From an uncultured Eubacteriales bacterium (GTDB lineage Bacteria > Bacillota > Clostridia > Oscillospirales > Acutalibacteraceae), in NCBI GenBank assembly GCA_934445035.1, contig CAKSDI010000003.1, forward strand, positions 248,001 to 312,000: a stretch of 64,000 nt of DNA, given 5' to 3'. Shown here in pieces: positions 52,323 to 60,277 of this stretch. The notes under the pieces are model-generated. The model worked only from the letters and a program-made list of their open reading frames with translations, was not told where the DNA came from and did no database searches. Each line of letters begins with the position of its first letter. Positions within the stretch are counted from its first letter, which is position 1. The position numbers were made by a program, and so were the translations under genes.

Positions 52323-52703
52323 TTACAGAACGAATATGACAAGTATCGCAACGATCAAAGCATAAATAATAGCTGTTTCGATAAATACAAGGCCGAGCAT
52401 AAGGCTGGTTCTTATCTTGCCCTCCGCTTCGGGTTGACGGGAAATTCCCTCTACAGACTTTGAAATAGCAAGAGCCATTCCGATAGCGCCGCTTGCCGCA
52501 ACAAGACCGATACAAACAGCCGCGGCTATTGCTTTGGAGCCTGTTGTATTATCCTCTTCCTGTGCAGACTGCGAGGTCGTGACCGCAGTTTCGCTCTGCT
52601 CTGATGAGGTATCGGTTGCCGCAAAAGCGGAAATACCTGCAAACACGCAGATGATCATTGCAAAAAGAACTGTAAGTAATGATTTTTTTAACTCTTTTTT
52701 CAT
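52323..52703 (-). CDS. atpE: ATP synthase c subunit with signal-peptide-like N-terminal extension
   Basis: Rotor-ring proteolipid. The hairpin (residues ~58-126) has the polar loop ISRQPEAEG and the ion-binding carboxylate Glu111 in FIETAIIYA. The N-terminal 57 residues are extra: a cleavable-looking signal (hydrophobic core ending AGISAFA, about 28) and an acidic Ser/Thr-rich linker. Typical c subunits have 75-90 residues. The helix-1 position of the Na+-liganding Gln is a Met, so the Na+ motif is incomplete although Thr follows the Glu. Coupling ion therefore uncertain. Confidence 0.9.
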   Translation of the reverse strand: MKKELKKSLLTVLFAMIICVFAGISAFAATDTSSEQSETAVTTSQSAQEEDNTTGSKAIAAAVCIGLVAASGAIGMALAISKSVEGISRQPEAEGKIRTSLMLGLVFIETAIIYALIVAILVIFVL

Positions 52704-52727
52704 AATATTTTCCTCCGGAATGAAAAA

Positions 52728-53552
52728 TTAATTTTTTGATTTTATTTTTTTAACAGACGGCTTTGAAACCTCTCCGTAGAATAAAGCCGTAAGCATTGTC
52801 AAAACATAGGTCTGAATAAGCGCGTGGAGCAATGTAAACATAACTCCCACCGCTACAGGAAGAACAAAGCTTAAACTTATCGTATAATAAACAAGCTCGG
52901 TAACAAGCAGACCACTGAGCAATGCGCCGAAAAGCCTGAAGCTCATAGATATCGGCAGCGAAAATTCTTTTAAGCTCTTTCCTATTCCTTTTATTCCGTT
53001 TCCTGCTATCGAGCCGCCCACTATCATAAGATAGGAGAAAACTCCGAGCGCTATCGCGGCATTGATATCCGAAAGCGGAGCAGGCAATGAAATAGATTTA
53101 CCGGCTGTGGTGACAGCCTGAAGACCGAAAAGCTCAAACAATGTTCCGATAAAAATATAAGTACCTGCCGCAAAAACATAAGCGCCTAAGAAAACATTTC
53201 TGTGAGGACTGTTTGATTTAGCGAGATTATCAAAAAATCCCACGGCCTCTTCGAGCAAAAGCTGAAATTTTCCGGGAATATTTTTAAACCTCGGTATCAC
53301 AAAAATTCTGATAAGTAAACTTGCTGCGAGTAAAATTCCCGTAACCGTGACTGCTGAAATAAGCGAGGGATTAACCTCTTTTATTCCAAAAAAGCTTATT
53401 TTATTTGTTTCGTGCAAAACCGCGTCACGCATGACCTCTTTTATCGATTCTTTATCCTGCACAGGCTTCCCCGCAAGCAGGGCAAGAACTAAAAAGACGG
53501 CTAAAAGGCCTATCCAGACTATTAGCCCGACAGTCCTCTTCTTTTTATCCAT
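52728..53552 (-). CDS. atpB: ATP synthase a subunit
   Basis: Stator membrane subunit, 274 residues, with about six helices. The essential Arg is in SMSFRLFGALLSG (about residue 197). The C-terminal helix carries LLHALIQTYVLTMLTALFYG, typical of the family. It is the first atp gene; it starts six bases after the DUF1275 gene, which occupies the place where atpI often stands. Confidence 0.93.
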   Translation of the reverse strand: MDKKKRTVGLIVWIGLLAVFLVLALLAGKPVQDKESIKEVMRDAVLHETNKISFFGIKEVNPSLISAVTVTGILLAASLLIRIFVIPRFKNIPGKFQLLLEEAVGFFDNLAKSNSPHRNVFLGAYVFAAGTYIFIGTLFELFGLQAVTTAGKSISLPAPLSDINAAIALGVFSYLMIVGGSIAGNGIKGIGKSLKEFSLPISMSFRLFGALLSGLLVTELVYYTISLSFVLPVAVGVMFTLLHALIQTYVLTMLTALFYGEVSKPSVKKIKSKN

Positions 53553-53558
53553 AGAGCC

Positions 53559-54233
53559 TTACGCTTCCTTTCTTATGAAAAATATTATAAAGCTGTTAAA
53601 AAGCAAAACACAGCTGCCGAAAATAGATTTAAGACCGAACTTTTCAGCGGCAAAGCTTCCTAAAGCCGCGCCCAGACCGAATGTGATAACCGCGGCAAAA
53701 TAAAGCGCTGAAATTTCAAGCTGTTTTTTATCTTTATTCTTTATAAAAGAGCAAAGATAAACTGCGGCGTTTTTCATATTTCCTATACACATAGTGCTTG
53801 AGAAAGCCTGCCCTTTTAAAGTGGGGAATGACTGCAGCTGAAGCGCGCACGCAAATGAAACCGCGGCATTAGCAAAATTATCATACTCCTTAGGAATAAA
53901 TCCCACGGCAAAAAGCACCGCTGTTTCAAACACAAGCACAGCCTGCCTGAAATGGAGCAGCTTTAACCTTTTTGCATTATATCTGATTATCTCAGCGGCA
54001 ACAGTGCCGAGCAAGAATGACAGAACGGGCACAAGATATTTAAGCCCTGCTCTAAAATCTCCTCTGAATATTTTATCAGATAAAAGCACAATGTTTCCCG
54101 TTTGCGCATTGGCAAAAACCTTGCCTCTGCACATATAAGTATAGGCGTCCTGAAAGCCGCCCGAAAGAATTATGAAAACGGTGCTTAAAAACGAATCGGC
54201 AAACCGCTCGCTTTTAAAAGATACCGAACTCAT
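53559..54233 (-). CDS. DUF1275 (YoaK-family) membrane protein
   Basis: A 224-residue integral membrane protein with about six helices. The opening FIILSGGFQDAYTYMCRGKVFANAQTGN (split here by position: about 17-44) and the SFACALQLQSF segment mark the YoaK/DUF1275 family, of unknown function. It has a good promoter and GGAGG site and ends six bases before atpB, so it probably leads the atp operon transcript. Whether it helps ATP synthase assembly, as suggested for AtpI, is only speculation from position. Confidence 0.87.
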   Translation of the reverse strand: MSSVSFKSERFADSFLSTVFIILSGGFQDAYTYMCRGKVFANAQTGNIVLLSDKIFRGDFRAGLKYLVPVLSFLLGTVAAEIIRYNAKRLKLLHFRQAVLVFETAVLFAVGFIPKEYDNFANAAVSFACALQLQSFPTLKGQAFSSTMCIGNMKNAAVYLCSFIKNKDKKQLEISALYFAAVITFGLGAALGSFAAEKFGLKSIFGSCVLLFNSFIIFFIRKEA

Positions 54234-54274
54234 AAATTCCTCCTTCTTATTCCTTGACTTTTCGGAATATTAGT

Positions 54275-54303
54275 ATTATAATTCAAAAACAAGTATGTGT
54301 AAA
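54275..54303 (-). promoter_or_regulatory. promoter of the DUF1275-atp operon
   Basis: Minus-strand TTTACA (54303-54298), 17-base spacer, TATAAT (54280-54275), about 35 bases before the GGAGGAATTT ribosome binding region. Confidence 0.7.
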
Positions 54304-54361
54304 ATCTATAAATGATATGCTTGATATACTTATATGATATCTCGATCGGGGTTGTTACTTT

Positions 54362-55246
54362 ATGTATATAAGTTACGATTATTACAGAATTTTTTATTTT
54401 GTGGCAAAATTCGGCAGTGTTTCGCAGGCGGCAAAGCAACTGCTAAACAATCAGCCCAATTTAACGCGCACCATTAAGAATCTTGAAAGCGAGCTTGGAT
54501 GTCCGCTTTTTTCAAGAACAAACCGCGGAATGAAGCTTACTCCCGAGGGAGAAAAGCTCTATTCTCATATCAAGCTTGCCTTAAAGCATATTGAAGCCGG
54601 TGAGGCGGAAATAACGGATATCAATAATCTTCAAAGCGGAACGGTGACTATAGCTTCAAGCGAAGTAGCTTTCCGCTGCCTTTTACTGCCTGTGCTTAAA
54701 AAGTACAGAGATCTTTATCCGAAGATCAAAGTAAGGATCTCCGATCATTCCACTCCACAGGCTATTACCGCGCTTAAAGAAAGAACGGCCGACCTCGCAG
54801 TTGTTACCACTCCGACAATTAGGTCCTCTTCCCTCACTCAGACCTGCGTCAAAACTTTAAAAGAAACGGCTATATGCTCAAAAAAATTCACACAGCTGCT
54901 CGATAAAAAGATAACTTTAAAAGAGCTTTCTTCATATCCTATAGTTTCCTTAGGACCCGATACAAAATCCTTTGAATTTTACTCTTCTCTTTTTTCGCGA
55001 TATAACCTTACATTTGATCCCGATATCGAAGCTTTTTCCGCCGATCAGATACTTCCTATGGTAAGAGCGGGGCTCGGAATAGGTTTTGTTTCGGAAGAGT
55101 TTACTTCTGGGTATGACGATGTTGCGGTCATAGACCTTAAAGAAACTATTCCTAAAAGAGATATCTGCCTTATCACGAGGAAAGACCAGACCTTAAGCGT
55201 AGCCGCAAAAACGCTTGAAAAAATGATACTCGCAGAAAAAAAATAA
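54362..55246 (+). CDS. LysR-family transcriptional regulator
   Basis: A 294-residue regulator. N-terminal helix-turn-helix FGSVSQAAKQLLNNQPNLTR (about 18-37), then a substrate-binding domain with the usual inter-domain hinge near residue 90. It is divergent from the DUF1275-atp operon with 128 bases between, so it may control that operon or its own gene. It is 20 bases upstream of the lipid-kinase pseudogene. No effector can be inferred. Confidence 0.88.
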   Translation: MYISYDYYRIFYFVAKFGSVSQAAKQLLNNQPNLTRTIKNLESELGCPLFSRTNRGMKLTPEGEKLYSHIKLALKHIEAGEAEITDINNLQSGTVTIASSEVAFRCLLLPVLKKYRDLYPKIKVRISDHSTPQAITALKERTADLAVVTTPTIRSSSLTQTCVKTLKETAICSKKFTQLLDKKITLKELSSYPIVSLGPDTKSFEFYSSLFSRYNLTFDPDIEAFSADQILPMVRAGLGIGFVSEEFTSGYDDVAVIDLKETIPKRDICLITRKDQTLSVAAKTLEKMILAEKK

Positions 55247-55266
55247 AATCAAAAAGGGGATAAATT

Positions 55267-56174
55267 ATGTCTTGCTACAGAATTCTTTACAATCCGCTCG
55301 CCTCTAATCAAAAAGGCAAGGAACACGCAATGGCACTCGAAAAGACCTTAGGCTCTGAAAATTGCATTTTTGAAGACATCACAGAAATCAAAAATTACTA
55401 CAATTTTTTCTCAAAACTTTCATCTGATGATAAGGTTGTTATCGCCGGAGGCGACGGCACGCTCAACAAATTTATCAATTCTACCGACAAAATGGAAATC
55501 AAACACGATATTTATTATTTTGCCGCCGGCAGCGGTAACGATTTTATGCGTGATATCGGCGAAGATCCTAAAAAGCCCTGCCTCATTAATAAATATCTTA
55601 AAAATCTTCCTACTGTTGAAGTTAATTCTTCAAAATATAAATTTTTAAACGGAATAGGATACGGTATAGACGGTTACTGCTGTGAAAAAGGCGACGAAAT
55701 GAGAGAAAACTCCGATTCCGATAAACCGATAAACTATACTATGATCGCAATAAAGGGGCTTCTCTTTTATTATAAGCCTACTCGTGCGGAAATAACCGTC
55801 GACGGAAAAAATATGATTTTAAAAATGTATGGCTAGCACCTTGTATGAACGGGAGATTTTACGGCGGAGGAATGATGCCTGCTCCAAGTCAGGACAGGCT
55901 TAGCGGCGGCACAGTTTCAGTTATGGTAATGCACTGCCCATCAAAGCTTAAAACCCTCGCAGTGTTCCCCTCTATCTTTTCGGGTAAACATATAAACCAT
56001 AAAAGCGTGGTTACGGTGCTTAAAGGAAAAGAGATCACAGTAAGCTTTGACCGGCCGCGCACTCTTCAGATAGACGGCGAAACAATAAAAAATGTCAAAG
56101 AGTACAAAGCGCTTGCAGGGAGTGCAGAGCAAAATGCGGAAAACACCGCTGTTGACACAAAAATAAAAATATGA
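55267..56174 (+). pseudogene. diacylglycerol/lipid kinase (YegS/DagK family), frameshifted
   Basis: The 5' part (55267-55836) encodes the ATP-binding half with VVIAGGDGTLNKFIN (about 58-72) and FAAGSGNDFMRDIG, then ends at TAG after KMYG. The rest of the kinase continues in the -1 frame (to 56174), with WLAPCMNGRFYGGGMMPAP, exactly where the family expects it. One missing A in the AAAAA run at 55821-55825 would explain it. The site also reads T TTA AAA in the zero frame (55818-55824), a -1 slippery sequence, so recoding is possible. Total length would be about 302 residues, normal for DagK. Confidence 0.82.
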
Positions 56175-56180
56175 TAAAAT
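56152..56180 (+). promoter_or_regulatory. promoter of the hydrogenase maturation operon
   Basis: TTGACA (56152-56157), 17-base spacer, TAAAAT (56175-56180). It overlaps the end of the lipid kinase reading frame and gives a leader of about 120 bases. Confidence 0.72.
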
Positions 56181-56229
56181 TATTAAAAATAAATATATCG
56201 ACCTGACGCCGAAATCTTTTTGAGGCAGA

Positions 56230-56296
56230 AGACACGATAATTTAATGTAACACAATTACTCTGTCCGTGTCTTTTTATAAAGACGCGGATTTTTTT
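56230..56296 (+). terminator. attenuator-like leader of the hydrogenase maturation operon
   Basis: Terminator hairpin CGTGTCTTT (56266-56274) with AAAGACGCG (56279-56287), one G-T pair, loop TTAT, then GATTTTTTT. AGACACG at 56230-56236 can instead pair with CGTGTCT at 56266-56272, which would block the terminator. The T-run abuts the GGAGG site (56297-56301). I recognise no known riboswitch class in the sequence between. Confidence 0.6.
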
Positions 56297-56306
56297 GGAG
56301 GAAAAA

Positions 56307-56555
56307 ATGGAAAAAAGAATAGCCCTTATCGGAATTATAGTAAAAAACAGTGAAAAGACCGACGAGCTTAACGCTCTGCTCCATTCCTACGGAAAATACA
56401 TAATCGGAAGAATGGGAGTACCCTACAGGGAAAAGAATTTAAGCATTATAAGTATCGCGGTTGACGCGGAGCAAAGCGTTATTTCGGCTCTTTCGGGTAA
56501 GCTCGGCAGAATAGACGGCATAAATGTCAAGACGCTTTATGCGGATGTGAGCTGA
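56307..56555 (+). CDS. TM1266-like iron-only hydrogenase system regulator
   Basis: An 82-residue ACT-like or NikR-C-like small protein of the family often encoded with [FeFe]-hydrogenase maturases and annotated as a putative hydrogenase system regulator. MEKRIALIGIIVKNSEK and the middle VPYREKNLSIISIAVDA are typical. I use ATG 56307, five bases after GGAGG; the TTG at 56295 lies in the terminator T-run. It has no DNA-binding helix-turn-helix. One base separates it from hydE. Confidence 0.88.
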   Translation: MEKRIALIGIIVKNSEKTDELNALLHSYGKYIIGRMGVPYREKNLSIISIAVDAEQSVISALSGKLGRIDGINVKTLYADVS

Positions 56556-56556
56556 T

Positions 56557-57612
56557 ATGGCGGATTTAAAAGAACTTATTTACCTTTTAAGCGAAACCCA
56601 TTCGTTATCCCTTGCTCAATATGAAGAGCTTATAAAAGGCGAAAGCGAAGAGCTGAGAGATTATGCTAAAGATCTCGCCGATAAAAAAAGGCGGGAATAT
56701 TATTCAAACGAGGTTTTTGTCAGAGGACTAATTGAGATAGGAAATGTCTGTAAAAACGACTGTCTTTACTGCGGAATAAGAAGATCGAATAAAAACTGTG
56801 AAAGATACATTCTTACAAAAGAGCAAATACTTAATTGCTGCAAAGAGGGATACTCTTTAGGATTCAGGACCTTTGTTCTGCAGGGCGGAGAAAATGTTAT
56901 AAGCGTGGATAGCATCTGCGACATCGTAAAAAGCATAAAATCGCTTTATCCCGACTGCGCGGTAACTCTTTCTCTCGGAGAATATGAGAAAGAAGATTAT
57001 GAAAAGATGTTTAACTCCGGAGCCGACAGGTATCTTTTGCGGCACGAAACTGCAGACGATTATCACTACTCTCTTTTGCACCCTGAAAATATGAATCTCA
57101 GCCACAGGATAAACTGCCTTAAAAATCTAAAAGAAATCGGCTTTGCCGTGGGCTGCGGATTTATGGTGGGCTCCCCTTATCAAACCCCGAAAACTTTAGC
57201 GGAAGACCTTAAATTCATAGAGGAATTTTCACCCGATATGTGCGGAATAGGTCCTTTTATTCCGCATAAAGATACTCCGTTTAAAGATTTTAAAGCAGGC
57301 TCGCTTAATCAAACGCTTTATTTGCTTTCGCTGATAAGGCTTATAAAGCCTAATATTTTGCTCCCTGCTACGACCGCTTTAGGAACGATATCTCCTACCG
57401 GAAGAGAAATGGGTATAAAAGCGGGGGCAAATGTGGTAATGCCTAATTTGTCGCCCGTATCAGTCAGGAAAAAATACGAGCTTTATGATAATAAGATCTG
57501 CACGGGCGAAGAATCCGCCCAGTGCAGGGACTGCTTAAGCGCAAGAATGAGATCCGTCGGTTTTAAAATAGTTACAGACCGCGGAGATTTAAGAAAAGAA
57601 AGGAATTTTTAA
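56557..57612 (+). CDS. hydE: [FeFe]-hydrogenase maturation radical SAM protein HydE
   Basis: A 351-residue radical SAM enzyme that helps build the dithiomethylamine-bridged diiron H-cluster precursor. The cluster motif is CKNDCLYC (Cys65, Cys69, Cys72), a C-x3-C-x2-C site with SAM glycines near LQGGEN. IGLxxTPxG-like landmarks appear as TTALGTISPTGREMG. It is followed by hydG and hydF after one and sixteen bases. PylB and BioB relatives are excluded by the neighbours. Confidence 0.94.
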   Translation: MADLKELIYLLSETHSLSLAQYEELIKGESEELRDYAKDLADKKRREYYSNEVFVRGLIEIGNVCKNDCLYCGIRRSNKNCERYILTKEQILNCCKEGYSLGFRTFVLQGGENVISVDSICDIVKSIKSLYPDCAVTLSLGEYEKEDYEKMFNSGADRYLLRHETADDYHYSLLHPENMNLSHRINCLKNLKEIGFAVGCGFMVGSPYQTPKTLAEDLKFIEEFSPDMCGIGPFIPHKDTPFKDFKAGSLNQTLYLLSLIRLIKPNILLPATTALGTISPTGREMGIKAGANVVMPNLSPVSVRKKYELYDNKICTGEESAQCRDCLSARMRSVGFKIVTDRGDLRKERNF

Positions 57613-57613
57613 A

Positions 57614-59062
57614 ATGGCAATTTATGATCCGAAATCTTTAAAAGCAGAGGAATTTATTAACGACGAGGAAATAAGAGAAACTCTGAAATACGCTCAGGAA
57701 AACAAAAACAATATCGAGCTTATAGACTCTCTTCTTGAAAAGGCAAGACCTAAGAAAAACGGAAACGGCGTTACCTGCGCAGGCCTTACCCACAGAGAGG
57801 CAAGCGTTCTTTTAGCTTGCGAGATTCCTGAAAAGATCGAGGAAATGTATAAGCTGGCGAACGAAATCAAGCTTGCTTTTTACGGCAACCGAATAGTTAT
57901 GTTCGCCCCTCTTTATCTTTCGAATTACTGCGTAAACGGATGCGTTTACTGTCCTTATCATATGAAAAACAAGCATATAGCGCGAAAAAAGCTTACGCAG
58001 GAAGAGATCAAAAACGAGGTTATAGCTTTACAGGATATGGGGCATAAAAGGCTTGCGATAGAGGCAGGCGAGGATCCTGTAAACAATCCTATAGAGTACA
58101 TTCTTGAATGTATAAACACGATTTATTCGGTCCACCACAAAAACGGCGATATAAGAAGAGTAAATGTAAATATCGCCGCAACTACCGTTGAAAACTACAG
58201 AAAGTTAAAAGATGCAGGTATAGGCACCTATATCCTTTTCCAGGAAACCTACAATAAAAAAAGCTATTTGGAGCTTCACCCGACAGGACCTAAGCACGAT
58301 TACGATTATCATACCGAGGCGATGGACAGAGCTATGGAGGGCGGTATCGACGATGTCGGATTAGGAGTGCTTTTCGGACTTGAGGGATATTTGTATGAAT
58401 TTGCAGGTCTTTTAATGCACGCGGAGCATTTAGAGGCTGTTCACGGAGTAGGACCGCACACGATAAGCGTGCCGAGAATCAAGAGAGCCGACGATATAGA
58501 CCCCGGCGTTTTTGACAACAGCTTATCCGACGAGCTTTTTGCAAAGGTCATAGCCTGCATAAGAATTGCTGTCCCCTACACGGGAATGATAATTTCCACC
58601 CGCGAAAGCGAAGCCGTGCGAGGCAAAGTGCTTGATTACGGAATTTCACAGATAAGCGGAGCTTCGAGAACTTCTGTCGGCGGTTACACAGAGGAAGAAA
58701 GACCTCACGATTCGGAGCAGTTTGATGTTTCCGACCAAAGAACACTTGACGAGGTTGTCCGCTGGCTTATGGGAAACGATCATATCCCCTCTTTCTGCAC
58801 CGCTTGCTACAGAGAGGGCAGAACGGGCGACAGATTTATGAGCCTTTGCAAATCGGGGCAGATACTTAACTGCTGCCACCCTAACGCTCTTATGACTCTT
58901 ACGGAATATCTATGCGATTACGCAAGCGAAGAAACCAAAAAGGTAGGATTTGAGCTTATAGACCGTGAGCTTAAAAAGATACCGAAAGAAAAGGTAAGAA
59001 AAATAGCGGAAGAAAATATCGAAAAGATAAAATCTTCAAACAGCCGCGATTTCAGATTTTAA
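57614..59062 (+). CDS. hydG: [FeFe]-hydrogenase maturation radical SAM tyrosine lyase HydG
   Basis: Cleaves tyrosine to supply CO and cyanide to the H-cluster. The N-terminal radical SAM motif is CVNGCVYC (Cys106, Cys110, Cys113). The C-terminal cluster that distinguishes HydG from ThiH reads CTACYREGRTGDRFM followed by CKSG and CC (about 395-423). The 482-residue length is standard. Second of the three maturases in the operon. Confidence 0.96.
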   Translation: MAIYDPKSLKAEEFINDEEIRETLKYAQENKNNIELIDSLLEKARPKKNGNGVTCAGLTHREASVLLACEIPEKIEEMYKLANEIKLAFYGNRIVMFAPLYLSNYCVNGCVYCPYHMKNKHIARKKLTQEEIKNEVIALQDMGHKRLAIEAGEDPVNNPIEYILECINTIYSVHHKNGDIRRVNVNIAATTVENYRKLKDAGIGTYILFQETYNKKSYLELHPTGPKHDYDYHTEAMDRAMEGGIDDVGLGVLFGLEGYLYEFAGLLMHAEHLEAVHGVGPHTISVPRIKRADDIDPGVFDNSLSDELFAKVIACIRIAVPYTGMIISTRESEAVRGKVLDYGISQISGASRTSVGGYTEEERPHDSEQFDVSDQRTLDEVVRWLMGNDHIPSFCTACYREGRTGDRFMSLCKSGQILNCCHPNALMTLTEYLCDYASEETKKVGFELIDRELKKIPKEKVRKIAEENIEKIKSSNSRDFRF

Positions 59063-59078
59063 AAAAGGAGAAATTAAA

Positions 59079-60266
59079 ATGGGACTTAATGCAACACCGT
59101 CTTCCGAAAGAACGCATATAGGCTTTTTCGGGCTTAGAAACGCGGGAAAATCAAGCGTTGTAAACGCCGTTACAGGGCAGAAAATATCGCTTGTTTCGGA
59201 TATTTTAGGCACTACTACCGACCCTGTTAAAAAAGCAATGGAAATTCTTCCTTTAGGTCCCGTTGTTATAATCGATACCCCCGGAATCGACGACGAGGGG
59301 GCTCTCGGTGAAATGAGGGTAAAAGCCGCAAAAAAGATACTCTCAAAAACCGATATTGCGGTTTTGATAATCGATTCAAAAAAGGGGAAATCTAAGGCTG
59401 ATAACGAGCTTATTTCACTTTTTAAAGAAAAAAATATTCCTTATATAACGGTTTATAATAAATCCGACCTTTTAAAGGAAAAACCGCCTCTTGCTGAAAA
59501 TGAATTATATGTGAGCGCCAAGCTTAACGAAGGATTTTTTGAGCTGAAAGAAAAGATAGGCAATTTCATAAGCTCAAATCCGAAACTTAAGCCGCTTTTA
59601 GGCGATCTTATAGATGAAAACGATTTGATAGTGCTTGTTACTCCTATCGACGAATCGGCTCCGAAAGGAAGAATGATCCTCCCCCAGCAGCAGATGATAA
59701 GAGAAATTCTCGATAATCACGCGCTTAATATTGTCGTCAGAGAAACGGAGCTTGAGTTTGCTCTTAATTCGCTAAAAATAAAGCCGAAAATGGTTATAAC
59801 CGATTCACAGGCTTTTGAATTTGTGAATAAAATCGTTCCCGAAGATATTATGCTTACCTCTTTTTCCATTCTGTTTGCAAGATATAAAGGAGAGCTTGAG
59901 CAGGTAGTAGAAGGCGCAAATAAGTTATCTTCTCTTAAAGACGGCGACACGGTTCTTATCTCCGAAGCCTGCACTCATCACAGGCAGTGCAATGATATAG
60001 GAGCGGTCAAGCTGCCGAATTGGATAAAAAAATTCACGGGGAAAAATCTGAATTTTGAATTTTCATCGGGCGGAGAGTTTCCCGAAAATCTTAAAAAGTA
60101 TTCTTTAATAGTGCATTGCGGCGGATGTATGATAAACGCAAAGGAAATGAGATCAAGGCTTGATTTTGCAAAAGAAAATCAAGTTCCGATAACTAATTAC
60201 GGCATAGCCATAGCTCATATGCACGGCATACTTGAGCGTTCCCTCTCGCCTTTTAAAAATCATTAA
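59079..60266 (+). CDS. hydF: [FeFe]-hydrogenase maturation GTPase HydF
   Basis: Scaffold and carrier for the 2Fe subcluster. The N-terminal GTPase has the P-loop GLRNAGKSS (18-26), DTPG and NKSD (about 127-130). The C-terminal cluster-binding domain shows CTHHRQC (about 298-304) and HCGGCM (about 352-357), matching the C-x-H ... H-C-x-x-C ligand pattern. All three maturases are together, but no hydrogenase structural gene (hydA) is in the window. Confidence 0.95.
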   Translation: MGLNATPSSERTHIGFFGLRNAGKSSVVNAVTGQKISLVSDILGTTTDPVKKAMEILPLGPVVIIDTPGIDDEGALGEMRVKAAKKILSKTDIAVLIIDSKKGKSKADNELISLFKEKNIPYITVYNKSDLLKEKPPLAENELYVSAKLNEGFFELKEKIGNFISSNPKLKPLLGDLIDENDLIVLVTPIDESAPKGRMILPQQQMIREILDNHALNIVVRETELEFALNSLKIKPKMVITDSQAFEFVNKIVPEDIMLTSFSILFARYKGELEQVVEGANKLSSLKDGDTVLISEACTHHRQCNDIGAVKLPNWIKKFTGKNLNFEFSSGGEFPENLKKYSLIVHCGGCMINAKEMRSRLDFAKENQVPITNYGIAIAHMHGILERSLSPFKNH

Positions 60267-60277
60267 GGAAAAAGCTT

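Noticed and set aside
52323..52500. Calling the ATP synthase sodium-dependent
   Set aside because: The Glu-Thr pair in helix 2 fits, but the helix-1 Gln is replaced by Met, so the motif is incomplete.
55845..56174. Independent small gene downstream of the lipid kinase fragment
   Set aside because: Its translation is the expected C-terminal half of the kinase, and it lacks a ribosome binding site; treated as the continuation in the -1 frame.
56181..56300. Known riboswitch class in the hydrogenase maturation leader
   Set aside because: Compared by eye with TPP, SAM, c-di-GMP, THF, fluoride, preQ1 and molybdenum cofactor consensus features; no match beyond generic stems.
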